Part shown: piece after piece, positions 5,530 through 7,479 of the stretch
Numbering within the stretch: position 1 is the first letter of the stretch
Layout of the letters: each line of letters begins with the position of its first letter
Notes under the pieces: model-generated
Told to the model about the DNA's origin: nothing
Database searches by the model: none
Seen by the model: the letters and a program-made list of their open reading frames with translations, nothing else
Origin: Actinomycetota bacterium
Lineage (GTDB): Bacteria; Actinomycetota; Actinomycetes; Nanopelagicales; Nanopelagicaceae
Reading direction: 5' to 3'
Assembly: GCA_009700155.1 (NCBI GenBank)
Contig: WLMP01000039.1
Coordinates: 1 to 7,479 of the forward strand
DNA length: 7,479 nucleotides
Program-made: the position numbers and the translations under genes

Positions 5530-7086
5530 TTATTTAGCCTCTTCTAATCTTGGAAATAGAACCTCAGTTTTAGTAACTGTGCTTCCGGCAGGTAGTTGTC
5601 CCCAGTTTGCTACTTCAGAAATTTTTTGAGACTTAATATCGCCAATTGACTTGTCTGCACCAAGACTGCGCCAAAGTTTTTCAGTGACCTCTGGCATTAC
5701 TGGATGCAATAAAACAGCAAGAGCTCGAAGTGATTCAGCAGTGTTATATAAAATCTCTGCCAGCTCAGCATTATTTGCTGAATCTTTAGCAACTACCCAA
5801 GGCTGTTTTTCAGTGACATAACCATTTACTCGCTTACAAAAATCCATGATTGCATTTATTCCACCTTGAAAATCAAGTGCACAAATTCTTTCATCAGCAA
5901 TTTTTACGGTTTCGGAAAGTAGCTGTGCTAAGCCTTTATCTGTAGCAACTGCTGGCACTTTGTTATCACAATACTTTTCAACCATAGCAATTAATCTAGA
6001 TGCTAAATTTCCAAAGTCATTAGCTAGTTCACTGGTGTATCTAGCAGCCATATCCTCCCAAGAAAATGACCCGTCGGTTCCAAATGGAATCGCTCTTAAA
6101 AAGTAATATCGAAATGCATCTACACCAAAATCTTTAGTGATATCACTTGGTGCTATACCGGTTAACTTACTTTTAGACATTTTCTCGCCACCAACAAGTA
6201 GCCAGCCATGAGCAAAAACTTTCTTTGGAACTGGAACTCCTGCTGCCATTAACATTGCTGGCCAGATAACCGCATGAAAACGTAAAATATCTTTTCCAAC
6301 TAGGTGCACATCGGCTGGCCAAGTCTTTTTAAACTTTTCTCCACCTTCAGATGCAGGATCATCTCCAAGTCCAACTGCAGTTGCATAATTTAATAATGCA
6401 TCAAACCAAACATAAATTACTTGTTTTGTATCCCAGGGAACTGGTATTCCCCAATCAAATGTCGATCTAGAAATAGATAAGTCACGAACTTCACCTTCAA
6501 GGAATGAAATAACTTCATTTCTAGCACTTGCGGGCTCACAAGCACTTGGGTTATTTTTGTAATGGTCTAACAGTGGCTGACGAAAAGCTGAAAGTTTAAA
6601 GAACCAATTATCTTCACTAAGCATCTCTACTGGCTTGGAATGTATCTTGCACTTACCTTCGATTAAATCACCAGGTAGTTTAAATTCTTCACATCCAATG
6701 CAGTATGGGCCTTCAAATTTTCCTGCATAGATATGGCCGGCATCCTTAAGTCCTTGTAAAAATTTTTGCACGCGTTGGGTATGTCGTTTTTCAGTTGTTC
6801 TAATAAAGTCATCATTTGCAATATTCAAATCTTTCCAAACAGGCTTCCACGCAGCTTCTACTAAATTGTCACACCAATCCTGTGGAGCAGTGTTATTACT
6901 TTCTGCAGTGTTTAAGACTTTTTGCCCATGCTCATCTGTTCCAGTAAGAAACCAAACTGATTCACCACGTTGTCTATGCCAACGGGTTAATACATCACCT
7001 GCCACAGTTGTATAGGCATGGCCAATATGAGGCGCATCATTTACATAGTAAATAGGTGTAGTTAGATAAAAAGATTTATCAGCCAT
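5530..7086 (-). CDS. metG: Methionyl-tRNA synthetase
   Basis: This class I synthetase charges initiator and elongator tRNA-Met in the cytosol. The 518 residues make the short form without the C-terminal EMAP-like tRNA-binding domain. The Rossmann fold carries the HIGH motif PHIGHAY (19-25) and KMSKSKLTG (302-310). The connective-peptide zinc knuckle has Cys129-x2-Cys132 and then Cys146-x2-His149, so one of the usual four cysteines is replaced by histidine. Downstream lie WFFKLS (161-166), DWGIPVPWD (211-219) and YVWFDAL (225-231), and the helical anticodon-binding domain fills about 350-500. The ATG at 7086 follows the rsmI stop by 2 bases. No strong Shine-Dalgarno is visible there, so coupled reinitiation is likely. 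Confidence 0.97.
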   Translation of the reverse strand: MADKSFYLTTPIYYVNDAPHIGHAYTTVAGDVLTRWHRQRGESVWFLTGTDEHGQKVLNTAESNNTAPQDWCDNLVEAAWKPVWKDLNIANDDFIRTTEKRHTQRVQKFLQGLKDAGHIYAGKFEGPYCIGCEEFKLPGDLIEGKCKIHSKPVEMLSEDNWFFKLSAFRQPLLDHYKNNPSACEPASARNEVISFLEGEVRDLSISRSTFDWGIPVPWDTKQVIYVWFDALLNYATAVGLGDDPASEGGEKFKKTWPADVHLVGKDILRFHAVIWPAMLMAAGVPVPKKVFAHGWLLVGGEKMSKSKLTGIAPSDITKDFGVDAFRYYFLRAIPFGTDGSFSWEDMAARYTSELANDFGNLASRLIAMVEKYCDNKVPAVATDKGLAQLLSETVKIADERICALDFQGGINAIMDFCKRVNGYVTEKQPWVVAKDSANNAELAEILYNTAESLRALAVLLHPVMPEVTEKLWRSLGADKSIGDIKSQKISEVANWGQLPAGSTVTKTEVLFPRLEEAK

Positions 7087-7088
7087 GA

Positions 7089-7479
7089 TCAGATCTTATC
7101 GCCACTCTTATGGGCCACCATTGCATCAAAAACTACCCGTTTAGATACTTTATTTGCCTTTGCAACCTGAGCAATTGCCTCTTTACGGCTCTCGCCAGCC
7201 TCTTCTTGCTTAATAACTAACTTAACTAAATCCTCAACTGAAAATTGTCTAGTTCCAGGATTAAACCCTTCAACTACAACAGTAATCTCACCAAGAATAT
7301 CTTTTGACTTTGCCCAATCAATTAATTCAGAAATACTACCGCGCACAACTTCTTCATAATGTTTACTCATCTCACGACAGACTGCAGCATCACGATCTGA
7401 GCCAAATGCGGTTTGAGCATCTTCTAGGGATTCAGTAATTCTGTGTGGTGCTTCAAAGAAAATAATAGTTCGCTCTTCA
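7089..7479 (-). CDS. rsmI: 16S rRNA (cytidine1402-2'-O)-methyltransferase, C-terminal part
   Basis: The last 129 codons of RsmI are visible; the gene enters from the right edge, and a family member of about 280 residues would have its start outside. RsmI methylates the ribose of C1402 in the 16S rRNA P-site using S-adenosylmethionine. The visible part begins with EERTIIFFEAPHRI, continues with VCREMSKHYEEVVRGS and has GEITVVVEGF, which are typical of the second half of this tetrapyrrole-methylase-like family. The C-terminal stretch, with alternating Lys and hydrophobic residues and VSKRVVFDAMVAHK, is the usual small helical tail. An internal ATG at 7370 is not the start, because the conserved reading frame continues upstream of it without a stop. 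It is the first visible gene of the rsmI-metG-tatD-rsmA-ispE operon. Confidence 0.94.
   Translation of the reverse strand, partial: EERTIIFFEAPHRITESLEDAQTAFGSDRDAAVCREMSKHYEEVVRGSISELIDWAKSKDILGEITVVVEGFNPGTRQFSVEDLVKLVIKQEEAGESRKEAIAQVAKANKVSKRVVFDAMVAHKSGDKI

Noticed and set aside
7368..7370. ATG as the start of a separate 93-codon gene
   Set aside because: The frame continues upstream to the window edge with conserved RsmI sequence (FFEAPHRI), so this Met is internal.

Overview
All recognisable genes lie on the minus strand, so the window is read from its right end to its left. The AT-rich sequence, the actinobacterial type of its proteins (a CTC-type ribosomal protein L25, a GlmU with a Lys/Ala-rich tail, a Prs with the RQDKKHRGREPISARL block) and the gene order (rsmI, metG, tatD, ksgA, ispE, then tRNA-Gln, glmU, prs, rplY) point to a low-GC actinobacterium with compact gene spacing. 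Freshwater acI / Nanopelagicales-like lineages would fit. That placement is inference from proteins and layout; no rRNA gene is present to confirm it. In mycobacteria the same neighbourhood carries rpfB between tatD and ksgA; here those two genes abut with nothing between them. Right half (about 7479 to 2875): a tightly packed operon of rsmI (its start lies outside the window), metG, tatD, ksgA and ispE. The gaps are 2, 3, 0 and 27 bases. Two genes encode 16S rRNA methyltransferases that act on the decoding part of the small subunit (RsmI and KsgA), one the methionyl-tRNA synthetase, one a TatD-family metal-dependent nuclease, and one the fourth step of the MEP isoprenoid pathway. Middle (2888 to 2750): a good sigma70-type promoter overlaps the end of ispE and faces a tRNA-Gln(UUG) gene. 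The 3' CCA of the tRNA lies only 20 bases before the glmU start codon, so tRNA and mRNA are probably made as one transcript and separated by tRNA processing. Left half (2750 to 1): glmU (UDP-GlcNAc synthesis for peptidoglycan), prs (PRPP synthesis) and the first 46 codons of rplY (ribosomal protein L25). Between prs and rplY lies a 156-base region with a candidate promoter and a leader that can fold in two mutually exclusive ways, one of which would bury the rplY ribosome-binding site in an 8-bp helix. This possible autoregulatory RNA switch is the most interesting unexplained signal. I see no mobile element, CRISPR array, phage gene or resistance gene. The remainder is conserved housekeeping sequence.
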